Assembly: GCA_030015575.1 (NCBI GenBank)
Contig: JASDDO010000014.1
Coordinates: 165,511,911-165,575,910 of the forward strand
Length of the DNA: 64,000 nt
Direction of reading: 5' to 3'
Origin: Agapanthus africanus
Lineage: Eukaryota > Streptophyta > Magnoliopsida > Asparagales > Amaryllidaceae
The translations under genes were made by a program, and so were the position numbers. The notes under the pieces were generated by a model, which did no database searches, was not told the DNA's origin, and saw only the letters and a list, made by a program, of their open reading frames with translations. Positions 45,840-58,098 of the stretch are shown here, in pieces. How positions within the stretch are numbered: the first letter of the stretch is position 1; every line of letters begins with the position of its first letter.

Positions 45840-46479
45840 CACTATAAGAAAAAAGGACTTATTTTGTCGGGTTGTTTATTCCGTCGGCTAGAAGCCGACG
45901 GAATAAATGTGCAACCCGATGAAATATCGCTTAAATAAGCCAAATGGGGGCCCTAGAATTTTCAATAATTTTATTAAGTTATTTCGTCGGGTATAACCCG
46001 ATGAAATACCTTAATAAATATAGCAGCCCTCGAGCCCGATCTCTCTTCTTATTTTCCCTTAAATCCAAGCCAAAAAACCCTAAACCCACCGCTCCTCTCC
46101 TTCTCTTCTCCGATCGACCTCCCGGCTACCGGCAACCGGACCCGCCGCTCCTCCTCTCCTCCAACGGTAAGCTCCTCTCTCTCTCTCTCTCTCTCTGCCA
46201 CTCTCTCGCTCTCACTCTCACTCACAATCTCTCTCTCTCCCCTCTCTCTTAGGCTGCGGTCGCCGTTCAAGATCATCGCCAATGAAGAGCCGTCGTCGAA
46301 GCTTCCCTGTTCGAGCCCGACCCCTTCGACAATAGGTAAGTAAAAATTTGTTTAATTTTAAATTTCTTGTTTAATTTTTAATTTTTTGTAAATTGGGTAA
46401 AATTTTGTTGATGTTGCTGTTGTTGATGTCGATGTTGTCGATATTGTTGTTATTGATGTCGATGTTGTTGTTGTTGATG

Positions 46480-46620
46480 TGTTAGGGAAGGTTTGGGTTG
46501 GGGGTTAGGTTTAAGGTTTTAATGTTAAGGTTAGGGTCTGGGTTAGGGTTTAGTGTTAGTGTTAGGGTTAGGGTTTGGGTTGGGGTTAGGGTTAGTGTTA
46601 GGGTTAGGTTAGGGTAATTT
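46480..46620 (+). repeat. Telomere-like TTAGGG tract in CACTA 2
   Basis: About 140 bp of GGGTTAGGGTT, GTTAGTGTTAGGG and variants on the transposase strand. The position relative to the element end and the leader is the same as in CACTA 1. Confidence 0.85.
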
Positions 46621-46934
46621 AGCTAATTTTTGTAGGTAGTTTACTGAAAATCAACAATATTTAAGGGTATTTAAGTGAAATTGCAACCCTAGTTGAGGGT
46701 GTTTTATTTAAATTTATAATAATTTAGTTAATTTAAGAAGATAAATCGTTTCTTTAAATTTATTAAGGTAGTTTAGTGAAAAACCAACAATGGTTAAAGG
46801 TATTTTAGTGTAAATTAGTAAATTGAAGAAATAGATTACTTAGGAAAATATTTAAGGTAGTTTAGTGAAAAAACAACAATAGAAAAAGGTAGTTTAGGGA
46901 GAAATATTTTAGGTATTTTATAGTAATTTAGTAA

Positions 46935-47032
46935 ATGTGTCTGTGTGTTTATTTGTACGTGTGTGTATGCTCGTGTGTATGTGTGTATGTGTATGCTTGT
47001 GTGTGTATGTGTGTATATGTGTGTGCATGCGA
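46935..47032 (+). repeat. TG-rich microsatellite
   Basis: TGTGTGT runs with GTATGTGTGTATG interruptions, in CACTA 2. CACTA 1 has a similar TGTGTGTTT stretch at 35580-35695, next to its leader. Confidence 0.85.
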
Positions 47033-47164
47033 GTAAGTTTCTCAACCATATCCATTGTGAATTGAACTTTGAAAATCAAAACAACATGAAAATCTTACAA
47101 TATATACTAAGTGTACGATTCTCGATGATAACATGAAATTTACTTATTATCACCGAGGATCTTA

Positions 47165-47670
47165 CATTCAAAAAATCGAAACGCGCCTTAGAACCCGTTC
47201 GTCTATCAGTTATATACGCAACGGTCTCCATCGTGACATAAAACTACGTGATGGTTGTCAAAACTAAGTGTTTAATCGTTTGTTTCTGCAACCGTCATGT
47301 AGTTTATGTGACGAGAGAATTGGTCATACTATAACCGATAGATTTGTCCAGTGCGAACAAATTAAGAATTTATAACGCAAACACACCCTGCAATTATGTT
47401 TTCATTCGTTTTAAGATTAGTTTCATCAGTATCTTTTCGCTAGTTCTCCGCATACAAATATAGAGGGGCTGATCATTAATTTCATTGTTGATATTCAGCA
47501 TTGAAATGATTATCATCCTTTCTATTGCAGTGCACTCGGAGAGCAGCGAGGAGGTGCTGCCGAAATTTTATTGAAACAAATAAAAGCACAAACGCAGGGG
47601 TGTATACGTTATAAATTCTTAATGGGATAGAAGACTTATCCCCGACAGCCGATGTGATGTATTGATAGAT
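47165..47670 (+). other. Conserved non-coding leader of the CACTA 2 transposase gene
   Basis: Matches the complement of 35690-36150 in several blocks, in the same order before TNP2. It also holds its own inverted repeat: a CGTCTATCAGTTATA... arm near 47200 is answered by TATAACCGATAG near 47330, and CATCGTGACATAAAACTACGTGA by its near-complement at 47292-47315. Confidence 0.6.
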
Positions 47671-47710
47671 CAAACTAAAACATTAAACCTTAATTAAAGA
47701 AAAGAAATAA

Positions 47711-48745
47711 ATGGCTGATTACGTAATACATGATGTCAGATATCGGAGAGTAATGGTTAGGATTTGGATGCAAGTGTCCAAATTTAGTGATGAATACAAG
47801 GCCGGCGTCGAAGAGTTTATGGAATTTGCATTGGGAGACCGATCTCTTGAAGAATTGATTTCATGTTCGTGTAAAAATTGTCATAATGGCTACGACCTTC
47901 GTCGAGATATAGTGTATGAACATCTACTGAAAAATAAGATATCTTTTGGGTATACATAATGGACGTACCATGGAGAAGCGAGACCGGTAGTCGACATGTC
48001 TACGAGTTGTTGGATTAAGCCAAATGATCCTCATCTTACAAATATTAGGGACATCGGTTTGAATAGTATATTGGATGAGCTCCGAACCGGCATGCATCCT
48101 GATTATGACATTGTTCTTGAACCTAATGTAGGAGAGGAAGATATCTGTAGTCTCCCTGATGCAGAATTGGCAAAATATATGAAGTATATGGATGATGCAA
48201 GTGTACCCCTTTTCGAAGGCGCAAACATTTTTAAGTTGGGATGGATTGTCAAAAAAATTCATCTTAAATGCCAGAATAATTGGACTAAAAAGTCTTTCGA
48301 TCGGTTTCTTAAGGTGTAAAGGGAGACTTACCATAAAGCACTACTGCCGGAAAATTTCACAGAGACGAGGAAGATCTTGAATTATATGGGTTTCTGTTAT
48401 GAGAAAATCGACTCGTATTCGAATGATTGCATGTTATACTGGACAAAGGAGAATAAGAAATTGGATAACTGTAGAACTTGTAACTTAACTAGGTGGATCG
48501 TCCTTCGAAGGGATAACGGTGAAGATGAAACTACACTCTATGCTCCTAGATGGATTCCAGCAAAGGTTTTGCGATACTTCTCAATCAGACAAAAACTTTG
48601 GCATTTATTTCTATCAACCAAAACTACTGATAGTATGTCATGGCATGCTAATGGTTGCACTAAGGACGGCGTCCTGCAACATCCAGCCGATGGTTAAGAG
48701 TGGAAATACTTTGATATCTTTTATAAAGATTTTGCTGCGGATTCC
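47711..48745 (+). pseudogene. TNP2: CACTA 2 TNP2 transposase, N-terminal part
   Basis: Begins MADYVIHDVRYRRVMVRIWM and carries the transposase-associated domain (EEFMEFALGDRSLEELISC, SCKNC, then TYHGE). The start of the TNP2 core follows (LNYMGFCYEKIDSYSNDCML, RTCNL, RYFSIRQKLWHLF, MSWHANG, LQHPADG). Stops fall at 47957 (after SFGYT), 48317 (after RFLKV) and 48696, otherwise the frame holds. It is cut after FAAD by the LTR-like sequence at 48746; related proteins continue RNVRLGLA. It has the intact amino terminus that CACTA 1 lost. Confidence 0.85.
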
Positions 48746-50369
48746 TGTTGTTAGTTAATTATGCCTACTCCACAATGAAAGTAGAGAGGCGAAATGCACA
48801 AAAATCAAATTTTGAGCAAGCATAATCAACAAAACCCTAGGGATCAAACCATAATCCTAAACTAGCAACTACAAGGAGTTTAACTACCATGATAAGAGGT
48901 TTATACCTATGAGATCAAGTCATTCGGTCTTCTAAACTGTTCCTTCTTTTACTCCTTGAGGTCCCAGATCAAACTTACTTGGAAGCCTTCTCGATCCTAG
49001 ATGATCCACCCGAAGGAATATGGTTCAAGCTTGCACTTCAAAAATGAAGTAACTAAACAAACTAGTTTGCTAGTGTAGCTCATTTAGGAGATGTAGAGTT
49101 TGTTAATGGTGTTTATCTATCTCTAAACCCTATGGTTCTCAACACATGAAAGGGATTAGGGTTTGAAGAAGGAAATGAGGAGAGAGAATACAATGGTGAG
49201 GATGAGAGGAAAAAATGGCTTGAAAAATATATATCAACCATTTTCATTTTTTTCAAATAAAAATAAGTAGTCATGCTTGAATAGTTTAGCTAAATGAATT
49301 AAAATAATTCAAGGTCATACCTCTCACCATATCTATGCCACCTCACCTATACACCTCATTTCCTAATTTCTATTAAATAGAAAATGCAAAATGAGGCGTC
49401 CTTCTTCTAAAAGCCTTTCTTGTATAAATATAAAAATACCAAACCATATATACATACCGGTATTCATACAAAAAATGCGAATACCAAGAGATAGATAAAT
49501 CCAATAACATGATACTAGAATTAAATCAATACGTGATTTAATAAACTGGCTTAATCCTAAGCTCTCTAGTATCACAAACCGTCCGATTAAGTTTTGCGCA
49601 ACTAGTACACATATTTAGTCGGAACTCTACACATATAAATATAGGGTCTCTATATCGTTTCACGTGAACCCGGAAAACCCTCTGTGTAGGACTTTAAAGA
49701 GTCGACAGTACACTGGCAGTGAGTTTAACCACAATCACGTCAGCGGCACTATCTGTACGTAACGGCTACCCAGGTACCTGTCGAATAGAAGGCCGATATG
49801 CAAACTCATCCGAACCCTTACTGAGCCTATCCATGACAATTACTGTACAGTCCAGTCTCTTTGTCTAAGAGTATCACATACCGGATCTAAGGGGTGGTAA
49901 ACGTCAGACCCTTAATAACCCGATAAGTCGTGTCGATGTGGCTCAGGATCGATCCGAGAAACTAATGATCTAACCATCTATAAATCACATCGGCCTTGGC
50001 CAAGGTCTTGTGGTTTTGGCCAACCTGACACGGTGCGATATCGACTCCTAATACCGAGAGAGACGAATCCCTAACAATCGCTAACTGCCTCCATGTTGCT
50101 CGGGACTGTACCCAACCAAAACTAGTTTACACAACTCAGTAGAGCCATGGTAGGGTAGTGATCTAAGTACAGTGGGAAATCACATGAGACAAATGAAGAT
50201 CTCGGGTCTAAAGACTAACCTGTACTCATGTCATCTGAGAACCGCTATCTGTTTATAGGTATAATACCATCTAGAAGTTCTTGGTGAGTCCACCCAGTAT
50301 ACTCACCTCCAGTAAGCACCTATATACAATCTTAGGTGAACACACCAATGCCTGATTTGTGTGAAAAAT
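48746..50369. repeat. LTR-like non-coding sequence inserted in CACTA 2
   Basis: Starts TGTTGTTAGTTAATTATGCC directly inside transposase codons. It runs without coding potential up to the next LTR at 50370. It reads like the LTR and leader of a retroelement in minus orientation, with TATAAATA at 49635, but I could not find its other edge or name its family. Confidence 0.45.
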
Positions 50370-51869
50370 TGAGTCTTTGTATATCTTAGTTATCGCAATC
50401 AATAACGGTGTCGCAATAGCTAGCCAATACTGAGTACAGGTCGTTCACAGGGAAATGGTAAACTATCTTTCTTGTTCTGGACGAGTTAATAAAGGAAATG
50501 TTGGATTTTTATCATTTTATACTAAAGAGATTTGAAAATTTTATAAGAGAAGGGCTTGTAGGGTTTTGCGGATTTAGTAGTTAAAGGATGGAGTTTTAAA
50601 AATAATTTTTTTATCTTTTAATTATTTAATACTAGAGAAATAGCGATGAATATGGATTAGGGTACTTGGAGGGATTAGGGTTTCTCTTTACTGACCCTTG
50701 TTCTTCCAGTGATCGTTATTTATTTCAAGCCCTCAACAAAGCAAGTATTAACGAATCTCAAATCGAGGTCGTAACTATCATGAATTGGTAGCGCATCCGA
50801 ATAAGAGGGTTAAGACTCCATTTTCTAAAGTTTATAAAAATTAAAATATAAGAAGAAGATAAGGGTTTTTTTCATCCGTTATACTATCCTATCCTACAAA
50901 TCGTAACAAGCAAGAATTTACTCGCTCATTGGGAAAAACGACGAAAGGTAGAAGAATAAAGAAACCTTAAGAAAAAGAAATTTGTGGAAAATAAATGCAG
51001 AAAGTAATGCGGAAAGTAATGAGACAAAATTAAAAGAGAAAACTACCTTTTATTGAAAATTTTGCATTACAGACTTTGATTTGCTAAAAAACTAAAAGAA
51101 CCAAAAACCCTAGATTGCTCGATTTATAGATCAATAGATTGCTCGATAGGTCGATAGATTAATAGATTGCTGCTCGGACCTTTATATAGGCTCTGGAACT
51201 TGAAACCCTAAACGTCATCTCGAAGTATGTGAAAATGCGATCATGCCCCTGAAATTGCACATCGAACGGCCACTAATTGACCGCGGTTCCGCCACCATAT
51301 GCCTCATTCCACCGCAGTTCTTCCGCCTTTTGATGGAATTGCGTCTCCAGAATTTTTGTTCTTTTTTCTCGTGATCTTAAGAGATTTTTCTGATGAATAT
51401 AATTTGAAAATATTTCTTTCTCTCTGCAGTTACGAGAATCTTCAATTTGCTCCTAAAATTGGCAGATTTGGTTTGCTAACTCGATTTGATATGGATCTCC
51501 TACTTATCTTTGTAGCCCTGAACTGATTTGTTATTTTAATACCTACACAATATCTCAAATCAAATTATTAGTAGCATTTATCATATTTGAGATAATATTC
51601 CAACCAATTTTAATTAAATTACTTAATGGATATGATAGGATATGGTATGCACATCTTAATAATAATGGTTAAGAATCGCATGAATATTTTATTTAAATAT
51701 TATATGCATATATTACCCCCAATTATATTAATTATACGTTAAGAAACATATGACAAAATCTTTTTACAAATAAACCCACATATGTTCTTAAATTATAAAT
51801 AACACCATTTAGTAATTAATACTAATAGGGAAAATGACTGTACAAATGTGAAATAAATATGATTGATCA
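50370..51869 (-). repeat. LTR of the older (outer) Athila-type element
   Basis: Starts TGAGTCTTTG and ends GATTGATCA, followed by a polypurine tract on the minus strand. The segment ATCGCAATCAATAACGGTGTCGC...GCTAGCC...GAGTACAGGTCG is a diverged version of the inner LTR start. It is the 3' LTR of a minus-strand element whose internal DNA continues at 51870-51907 and 61182-62061. Confidence 0.7.
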
Positions 51870-51881
51870 AATACCCCCAAA
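51870..51881 (-). promoter_or_regulatory. Polypurine tract of the outer element
   Basis: The minus strand reads TTTGGGGGTATT next to the LTR, the usual Athila-type plus-strand primer site. Confidence 0.75.
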
Positions 51882-52310
51882 TTTATCTTTTGATCGTCCC
51901 GAGTAAATGATTAGTCCAAAAATATATGTTATGTTGACCGCAATCAGAAACGGCGTCGCTTTGCAGCTAGCCGGTGAGTACGGGTCGATCCACAGAGATG
52001 GGTAATTTTCTTAATGTGTTTTTACGAGTTGATTCCAAATGTTGTTTGGATTGATTAAATCTAAAACCTAGATCTATCACTAAACTAAATTAATCTAAAT
52101 TAAAGTCTTGCTAGGGTTAGGTTTAGGGGAAGTTGGGAGATTAAAGATTTCCTCACCGCTTTCAATGCCTTATTTTAGATCTATTAGATGTTGTGGTAAT
52201 TATCAATAAAGTGGATTAGAATCTTTTGGGTAGATGTTTCTTCCTCTAGATTCTTATCCTTCCTTTATCGATACTTACCCTAACCTCCATGGAAAACACG
52301 CGCAACCGGT

Positions 52311-52318
52311 CCTTTATA
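52311..52318 (-). promoter_or_regulatory. LTR TATA box (3' LTR copy)
   Basis: The minus strand reads GTAGTATAAAGGACCGG. The same box is in the 5' LTR at about 59636-59643. Confidence 0.55.
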
Positions 52319-52774
52319 CTACGGTTCACCGTTACCTCGAGGGATAAGGTGCCGTAGGGAGCGGGGTGTGCGTGCATGCATGGAGTTCTAATTCTTAGTT
52401 GTGAAGGGGCATGAAAGGAGTGAGAGATCTCATCTCTCAAATCTTTCCCTAAGGCTAACCCTAACAAGTGAGGAGATTACTCGCTCATTAGGGGATTAAA
52501 AGACATTCTAATTAAAAGAGAATTAAAAGCGAAGAAATAAAATTAACTTACTAATTTGATGGCTCCCTCCAAGCAATAATACAGAACAGATCTGAATTTG
52601 TTTACTGAAAAGAGGCATGAGTTTTACAGATCTGTGATTACAATTTATAGGAAAACAAGAAAACTAGGGTTACAAAGTCTCGCGCATGTGCAATTACAGA
52701 TATGCCCACGAAAAATCCCAACACCCGCACCGACGCACCGACACGAGAAAAATCCACCGACGCGGGCACTTAAT

Positions 52775-52822
52775 GGCCGCGGAACCGCGGCATTAGTGGG
52801 CTTGGGCCGCGGTTCCGCGGCC
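52775..52822. repeat. GC-rich inverted repeats in the Athila-type LTR
   Basis: GGCCGCGGAACCGCGG and GGCCGCGGTTCCGCGGCC, each nearly self-complementary and complementary to each other, 14 bp apart. They recur in the 5' LTR at about 60746-60793 with one change, and a related GCGGCGGAACCGCGG lies at 58907-58921. Confidence 0.85.
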
Positions 52823-53209
52823 CTTTGGTGAGCTCAGCTCACCAAATTTCTTAAGCTGCATTCTGGGTATTTTGGCTTCTTTATTCTTCACTATTTTTCT
52901 CTGTTTGGCTTCTTATTCTTCCCCAGATCTTCAGTGAAAATTTGTATTGGTCTTTTAACCGTTTCACTCTGACATGTTTGGACCTTGCGTTGCCTTGTAC
53001 CTATGTGAACTGTTATTAGTCTAGGCTTGACTAGGATCCGTCTATTTGTTCGTAAAAAGTCCCTTTTCTGTTGTCTTGTGTCTTTTTCACTGTTTTCGCT
53101 CCAAAAACCTGTATCCTGTAACATGCAGCAGACATTCGTCAAAAGCACCTGTTTATTTATAAAACGAATAAGAATTGGGGAATATAAACTGCAATATTAT
53201 GATATGAAC

Positions 53210-53221
53210 AAATACCCCCAA
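53210..53221 (-). promoter_or_regulatory. Polypurine tract of the inner element
   Basis: The minus strand reads GTTTGGGGGTATT directly before the 3' LTR. Confidence 0.8.
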
Positions 53222-54660
53222 ACTTATCTTTTGCTCGTCCTCGAGCAAACTTATTTTTATTCACTAAAATCCTAACCGCACTTTCGCAGGGAAACGCGAT
53301 TGCACTGAGCACGTGTAACAAGCCGTTAAACCTCTAGCTGTCCCTAGTAGGAGGAGTGTTGTCTCCTGAGGGCTTTCAGCGGATTACACACACAAAATCC
53401 TATCAACTTGGCCCATTGATTTTTGTTCTCCAATTAGCTTTTCTAACAAGGAATTCTATTATCTTTTGACTCGCAAATTATCCATCCATATTCTTCACAC
53501 TTCCTCATCATCTAACTTAAGATTATATATGTTCTATAGACTTACTTAGTTTTCGGCATCTTTTAAGTTTTCCTTCTAGAGTTCCATCTCCACTCAGGAA
53601 TTTCTATCAACCTTACTAAAGATACAAGTTTTATTCTTCATTCCTTTCTCTCATCTAAACTCTAATCACATATCCCCACGTGTGTGTAAATATCACCCCT
53701 ACACTTGGAAATTCAATCAAGCAATCGTACTCTCGTCCATTGTCCAAAGCACTTATTAATTAATGAATTTTTAAATGAAATTCGCTTACACATCCTTCAT
53801 GCGACCGTTAATACTTCTTGAGGTACCAACAACCGATTACAAGATGCGTTAGCACTTTAAAGCGTACTTCCTAGTTTTGCAACACCCAAGGCTTTAGCAG
53901 TGACTCCCATACCAGTTGGTCTAAGGCACTAGGTGATGAAGCACCCTCGTTAAATATTTTTCTATTTTTTTACAGCCTTAAGTAATCACAAAAACCAGTA
54001 TCCATTTTTTTTTCTTTATTCACTTTTTTTTTCTTTTATTTTTTTCGTACTAAGGACTTTAGACAAGAGCATTTCAAGGTCTCTTCTACTATTCCAAGTT
54101 TCAAGGTTCATGATTGTGCAAATTGTAGGGTATACGTTTTCAGAATCTAGACTTAAGCTAGGAACTATTTTTCAAACTTATACTCTAATAAAAGCTTCAA
54201 TATTTTTCCTTCGTTTTGACTTAGCCCAAGAAGTGAACCCAAAATTTGCCTATTTCTAAATAAACTACAAGGCATATACTTTCTACCGTTAAACTTTAAG
54301 GAATGTTATTTTTAGGGGTTTTAATTCACTAAGTCTCAGATCTAGTTGTTCCTAGCCAGTTAACCTATCTGTCAAACTCTAGTCAAATAAGCCAAAATTG
54401 AATACGATAATTTTATTTTTATGGTTTTTCAAATAAATATGCAAATGCATAAAAAATATATACAAATGAATGCGAAGGAAAAAGACGTACCGAGCATACC
54501 CCCAAACTTGAACTTGACAGTGTCCTCACTGTCATGCTAAACCAAAATGGTCAAAATACCGGCACTTCCCTGTTTATTTATTTATAATTTTTTTTATTGT
54601 TAAGAAAAACAAAAAATATATACAAAAAGACCCTTCCCCAAACTTCATTTAAACTATGTT
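53222..54660. other. 3' untranslated part of the inner Athila-type element
   Basis: No frame of note. It aligns in patches with 61190-62050 of the outer element, such as TCTCTAGCTGTCCCTAG and ACCAGTTGGTCTAAGGCAC. At 54491-54510 it contains a second polypurine-like TTTGGGGGTATG on the minus strand. Confidence 0.7.
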
Positions 54661-54665
54661 AGACA

Positions 54666-57600
54666 TTACTGCCAAACTTTGCATAGACCAAACGTCAACA
54701 CCAACCATTTGAAAAATTTATCAGTAAAGAGTATTGGTTGGTGGAAGGATAAGTCGTAGCGATCCATAAAGAATTGGGGAAGATAGAAGTGGTGGTATGG
54801 AAGGTATGGAGGTGAATAGACAGGAGGTGGTGATGAATCAAAACAAGAATGTGAATGATCAGCAATCAGTGGAATATTGGCATTCTCGTAGCCTATTAAA
54901 AGAAATGGGGGTGGTTCAACTTCTAAAGGAGGAGGTTGACTAACCACAATATCCCCAAAATGTTTCTGTGGGTCCTCTATTGACTTGGCATCATCCATCA
55001 ATTGCATATGATATTCAATTATAATGGAACTGATCTCCTCGATATCCGCCATAGTCCAACCGAAAACTTGCCGCCTATCTTGTAAAACCATCAAAAGGGC
55101 GTTCTCTTGCTCAAGGGCTAGAGAGGCTGATATTATAATGGGAAAAGTCTCATTCTCACCTATGTAAGCATATTTAAGGTGAGGCGGTAAGGACATGAGT
55201 TCGAGTTTCGGAGGCGAAAGAATCATTGCGGAATCTACCTCGAACTCAAAGGACTCCAACACAGGTTCGAAATCACTGCAAACAACTGATTCGGATGGTT
55301 CGACTAACTCATCCAAAAATTCAAAAGACTCATATTCGGGCTGTGAGTCGTCATCGTCCGAAAAAGTGAAACATTCATAATCAATATCGGTTGTGTCAAC
55401 GGTGGTAGGCTCAAGGAGGGACGCACTAGTGGCGTCAAAACTGTTTTCATCAAATAAGAATCTTTCAAGCTCGCAGTCCTCCTGCGTGATTTCGTGAATA
55501 GAGCAAACTTCTCGTATACTAGTTTTAGGCACGGGGGGCAGACTTCCCATCTTATAAATATTGAACTCACTAGACATCTTCCCAAAGGTTAGAGTCATGG
55601 AGCCATTGCGACAATTTATTACGGCATTGGAAGTGGCCAAAAATGGTCGACCGAGGATCACCGGAATTTGGTTCCGTGGGTTAGCAACAGGTTGTGTATC
55701 CATAATAATAAAATCAACGGGGAATATGAACTCCCCAACTTTGATCAACACATCCTCTAGCTCACCCCTTGGATGGGTGATTGATCGATCAGCCATTTGG
55801 AGAGTACAACGAGTGGGTTTCAACTCTCCAACCCCTAATTGTTCGTATACGGAATAGGGAAGCAGGTTAACACTAGACCCAAGATCTAAAAGTGCTCGAT
55901 TAATTTTCTTATCCCCAATTGTGATTGAAATCGTAGGACAGCCGGGGTCCTTTCGTTTTTGGGGTATGGTTTGAGGGTGGTTAATAGCATTGCTCATTGC
56001 ACTAGCCACTAGCACTTTCTTGGGTACTTGAGATGACTTTCTCTTCGAGGTGCATAAGCCCTTTAAGATTTTCGCGTATGAAGGAACTTGTTGGATTGCA
56101 TCCAAGAGAGGTATATTTATGCTAACCTGCTTAAATATCTCCACAATCTTCTCCACTTGTGCAGTTGGTTTATTGGGACTCAACCTGTTTGGAAATGGAG
56201 CATTTTGAAGATTTGTTGAGTCAAATGTCTGTGGAGTAGAATGTGGAGTAGGAACGGATCCCGGTGTAGATGTGTTCATGTTGTGAGAAATGGGTCCGTT
56301 CGAGCTAGAAGAAGTAGAGCCGTGTGAAGGGTGGAGAATAGGCTCTAAAAAAAGGTGAAGAAGAAGGTGAAGAAAATGAAGAAGGGGAAGATGACGATGG
56401 AGAAGAAGAAGAAAAAGAAGAACCACCGGCAGGGATGTCATCACTAGTACCCACATTATTTTGCAACATTCTTCCGGATCTCAACGTGGTCACCGCATTT
56501 ACATTGTGATTGTGATATGCGTTTTGTGTGTGACCGGGATTTGGCATTGGTTGAGATGGAAGCTTTCCCTTTTCTCTCTCGCTCAACGCAGCAGTTAATT
56601 GTGCAATTTGTGCCTCAATAGATTTGATACTTTGATCGTGTGAAGCATTGTTGTGCATCAAAGACTGAACATAATTTTCAAATCTTGCTGCGGATTCTGT
56701 AGATTGCTTGATAAATGCATCTAGACTTTTTTCTAGCGAGATAACCTTATCATCATTTGGTTGAACCAAATTGTTCGTTTGATTTGTATAAGGTTGTTGT
56801 TGGAAAGGTTGCTGGTTTTGAGTTTGTGAAGGTGCTTATTGTTGTTGTGGAGGAGGAGGTCTTTGAAAATTGTTATTTCCTTGAAATTGTTGATTTTGGT
56901 TCCAAGCGAAATTTGGGTGACTCCTCCACCCCGGATTGTATGTCGAAGAGTACGGATCGTTTCTTTGTCGTTGCTGAAATGCAGCATTGACTTGATCCTG
57001 TCCTTGAGTAGATGCATTATAAGGACACTCTTCGGTTAGATGTGATGGATCCGTACAACAAGCACAAACAGTTCATGGAGGCAGAACAAGGGCAGGAGAA
57101 GGCGAAGAGATTTTGGTCTCAATGGCTTCTAGATTTTTCATAAGTGCGGCCATCTCAGCCTTCATAGCAATCGACATATCTACTTGATGTATGCCTGCCC
57201 TAGATTGACCAACAGAAGAAGATGATGTGGTCTTGGTACTCTCCCACTAAATTGTTTGCTCACTAAGATCCTCAAGAAACTGCCAAGCTTCGTCGCTGGA
57301 CTTGGAGAGAAAATGACCTTGACATATGGTTTCTAGCAACTGCTTCGTTGCTGAGTTCAATCCCTCGTATAATGTTTGGCAAAGTTGCCAACTTTCGATC
57401 CCATGATGAGGGCATTGAACAAGTAGGTCTTTAAATCTCTCGAAGCACTTCCAAAATGGTTCGGAAGGAAGCTGTGAAAATTATATAATCTCGTTACGGA
57501 TTCTAGCAGTTTTGTGATGAGGATAGAACTTTTTCAGAAAAGCTCTCACAAACTCGTCCCAATTTCTAATGGAATGTGATGCGGTGCTGTATAGCCACTT

Positions 57601-58098
57601 CTCGGCTAGGTCACATAAGGTGAAAGGAATGACCCTTAGCCTTATAGCGTCATTACTTAATTGGGTTGTTTTCATCATAGCGCACACATTTTGGAATTTA
57701 TTGATAAAGATATATGCATCTTCAGATTCCAAACCATGATATTTTGGCAGCATATTGATGAAATATGGTTTTATTTCAAAATTGTCCCCATTTGCCGGTG
57801 GGGGTGAAAGACATGTAGGTAAAGAAGTGCGGACGGGATAGAAGAGATCCTGGAGCGCGACTCGTGCGGGCGCTACAACAGGCGGAAGATTCGGGTTATT
57901 CGCACCTAACGGAGGTGGAATCATTCCCGTCGGTAAGGTATTGTTGGGGTTGGGTCCCGACATACCTTCGAAAGAAGAATTTGAAGGTGGAGGTAAGGAA
58001 ATGGAGGGAATTTCGACTTCGGTGTCGAAAGGTTCGTCGGTCGGTACCAACGAAACACGGACTAATCGGGCGTTAGTATCCTTAGTCCAAAGTGACAT
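54666..58098 (-). pseudogene. gag-PR: Athila-type gag-protease gene with deleted pol
   Basis: In order: gag core from MSLWTKDTNARL (58098), with NMLPKYHGLESEDAYIFINK and WDEFVRAFLKKFYPHH; a CCHC knuckle CACCTDPSHLTEEC near 57055; a Gln/Asn-rich part; TLRSGRMLQN near 56480; Ser/Pro repeats; then an aspartic protease with ALLDLGSSVNLLPYSVYEQL (active site D-L-G, as in Athila) and IPVILGRPFLATSNAVINC near 55630. It then enters the segment preceding RT (FGWTMADIEEI) and switches at about 54990 to a Pro/His/Tyr-rich tail without RT. In-frame stops lie at about 57480, 57247, 57074 and 56836, and a one-base shift lies in the A run near 56345. The 596-residue frame 56456-54666 is open throughout. Confidence 0.88.

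Larger units (their letters stand above)
45840..48745 (+). mobile_element. CACTA transposon 2, left part only
   Basis: Starts CACTATAAGAAAAAAGGAC at 45840, a typical CACTA end, preceded by GTA. Sub-terminal TCGTCGGGT/ACCCGATGAAAT and CCGACGGAATAAA repeats follow to about 46010. Next come a CT-rich tract, a TTAGGG-like tract, a TG repeat, the conserved leader and the first part of a TNP2 gene. At 48746 an LTR-like sequence starting TG cuts the transposase, and the rest is not in this window. Confidence 0.82.
51908..53209 (-). repeat. 3' LTR of the inner Athila-type element
   Basis: 1,302 bp, starting TGATTAGTCC and ending ATATGAACA. It matches 59234-61181 closely. The minus-strand TATA box TATAAAGG lies at 52311-52318. 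Strong GC palindromes lie at 52775-52822. Confidence 0.92.
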
